5,553 bases of DNA from Archangium sp. (GTDB taxonomy: Bacteria; Myxococcota; Myxococcia; Myxococcales; Myxococcaceae): assembly GCA_016793525.1 (NCBI GenBank), contig JAEUJT010000526.1:1-5553 (forward strand), written 5' to 3'. Each line of letters starts with the position of its first letter. Position 1 is the first letter of the stretch. The notes under the pieces are model-generated. The model did not search any database. It saw only the letters and a program-made list of their open reading frames with translations, and was not told where the DNA came from. Of this stretch, positions 5,043 through 5,553 are shown in pieces. Both the position numbers and the translations under genes were made by a program.

Positions 5043-5553
5043 GTGGCGGTCGTGTACCGCCAGCCCGTGCTGAAGTCCCTCGAGGTGGTGGCCAAGCTCG
5101 CATTGGCCGTCGTGATGGCGCTGCTGCTGTGGCGGCCCTGGCGGCGGATCCGGCTGGCGGGCCTCACGTCGGCCCGAAAAATTCTCGTGGTACGCATCGA
5201 CCGGCGCGTCGGCGAAGTGCTGCTCACCACACCGCTGCTGCGCCACCTCGAAGGTCTGCACGTCGACTTCCTGGTGCACCCCGACATGGTGCGCGTGGCG
5301 AAGGGGCTGCCGGGCGTGGCCGAGGTGCTGTCCTTCGAGCGCACGTTGGGCACCGTGAGGCACCTCCGCGCGCGCCGGTACGACGTGGTCATCAACGCCG
5401 CGAATTGGACCGCGCCATCGGTGACCTCGGCCATTGTCTCGCGGTTGGTGGCACCCCACGGCGTGGTCCTTGGGCCCGCGACACCGCCCGCCTCGTGGCT
5501 GATGGATATGGCGGTCCCTCCCGCGCCGGAGACTCCGGGTGAGGCGGCGCAGC
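5043..5553 (+). CDS. Glycosyltransferase family 9 (heptosyltransferase-like) protein, N-terminal part, 3' end outside window
   Basis: 170 complete codons of a GT-B fold glycosyltransferase related to the ADP-heptose:LPS heptosyltransferases, which build the core or other surface polysaccharide at the inner face of the cytoplasmic membrane. Residues 14-32 form a hydrophobic N-terminal segment, followed by a basic stretch (RPWRRIR), so it may be membrane-anchored. The family hallmark begins at 46: KILVVRIDRRVGEVLLTTPLLRHL, matching the usual K-I-L-(V/I)-(V/I)-R-x-D pattern, then (I/V)-G and LLTTPLLR. HVDFLVHP at 73-80 and YDVVINAANW at 113-122 match the following strands of the N-terminal Rossmann domain. 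The nucleotide-sugar-binding C-terminal half lies beyond the right edge. The GTG start at 5043 is chosen because an in-frame TGA sits at 5010-5012 and GGAA is well placed. The exact acceptor and sugar cannot be told from this fragment. The tiny membrane peptide upstream may share its transcript. Confidence 0.85.
   Translation, partial: MAVVYRQPVLKSLEVVAKLALAVVMALLLWRPWRRIRLAGLTSARKILVVRIDRRVGEVLLTTPLLRHLEGLHVDFLVHPDMVRVAKGLPGVAEVLSFERTLGTVRHLRARRYDVVINAANWTAPSVTSAIVSRLVAPHGVVLGPATPPASWLMDMAVPPAPETPGEAAQ

Noticed and set aside
1..5553. tRNA genes, rRNA, CRISPR arrays, insertion sequences
   Set aside because: No cloverleaf-like segment, regularly spaced repeat, transposase frame or terminal inverted repeat was seen. 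Nearly all the sequence is accounted for by the genes listed.

Overview
The window is GC-rich bacterial DNA that is almost fully coding, with strong G/C preference at third codon positions. The two tRNA wobble-uridine modification genes, mnmE and mnmG, lie close together. A glycosyltransferase family 9 (heptosyltransferase-like) gene and a lipoprotein gene suggest a Gram-negative host. A high-GC member of the Myxococcota or another former deltaproteobacterial group would fit, but this is inference from composition and gene content only.

Layout from left to right. Positions 1-1283 (minus) hold the N-terminal 427 codons of mnmG, cut by the window edge. After a 71-bp divergent gap, 1355-1843 (plus) encodes a 162-residue protein with two predicted membrane helices. 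A 173-bp gap (1844-2016) between convergent genes follows and contains a short coding-like stretch. Then 2017-2988 (minus) encodes a 323-residue predicted lipoprotein, 39 bp downstream of mnmE (3028-4353, minus), so the two could share a transcript. Only 29 bp separate the mnmE start from a divergent gene for a 129-residue protein of unknown function (4383-4772, plus). Positions 4773-5042 hold a strong perfect stem-loop and two tiny overlapping ORFs, the second encoding a convincing 38-residue single-helix membrane peptide. From 5043 to the right edge runs the start of a membrane-anchored family 9 glycosyltransferase.

How the genes work together: MnmE (GTPase) and MnmG (FAD protein) form the complex that installs the carboxymethylaminomethyl or aminomethyl group at C5 of U34 in certain tRNAs. 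Here they share a strand but are separated by a lipoprotein gene and an opposing gene. The right-hand genes look like an unrelated cell-envelope set. There is no tRNA, rRNA, CRISPR array or recognisable mobile element.

I found no convincing undescribed multi-gene system. The points most worth checking are the altered guanine-recognition motifs (G4 and G5) of MnmE, the overlapping tiny ORFs before the glycosyltransferase, the coding-like stretch at 1887-1998, and several starts that lack a Shine-Dalgarno sequence.
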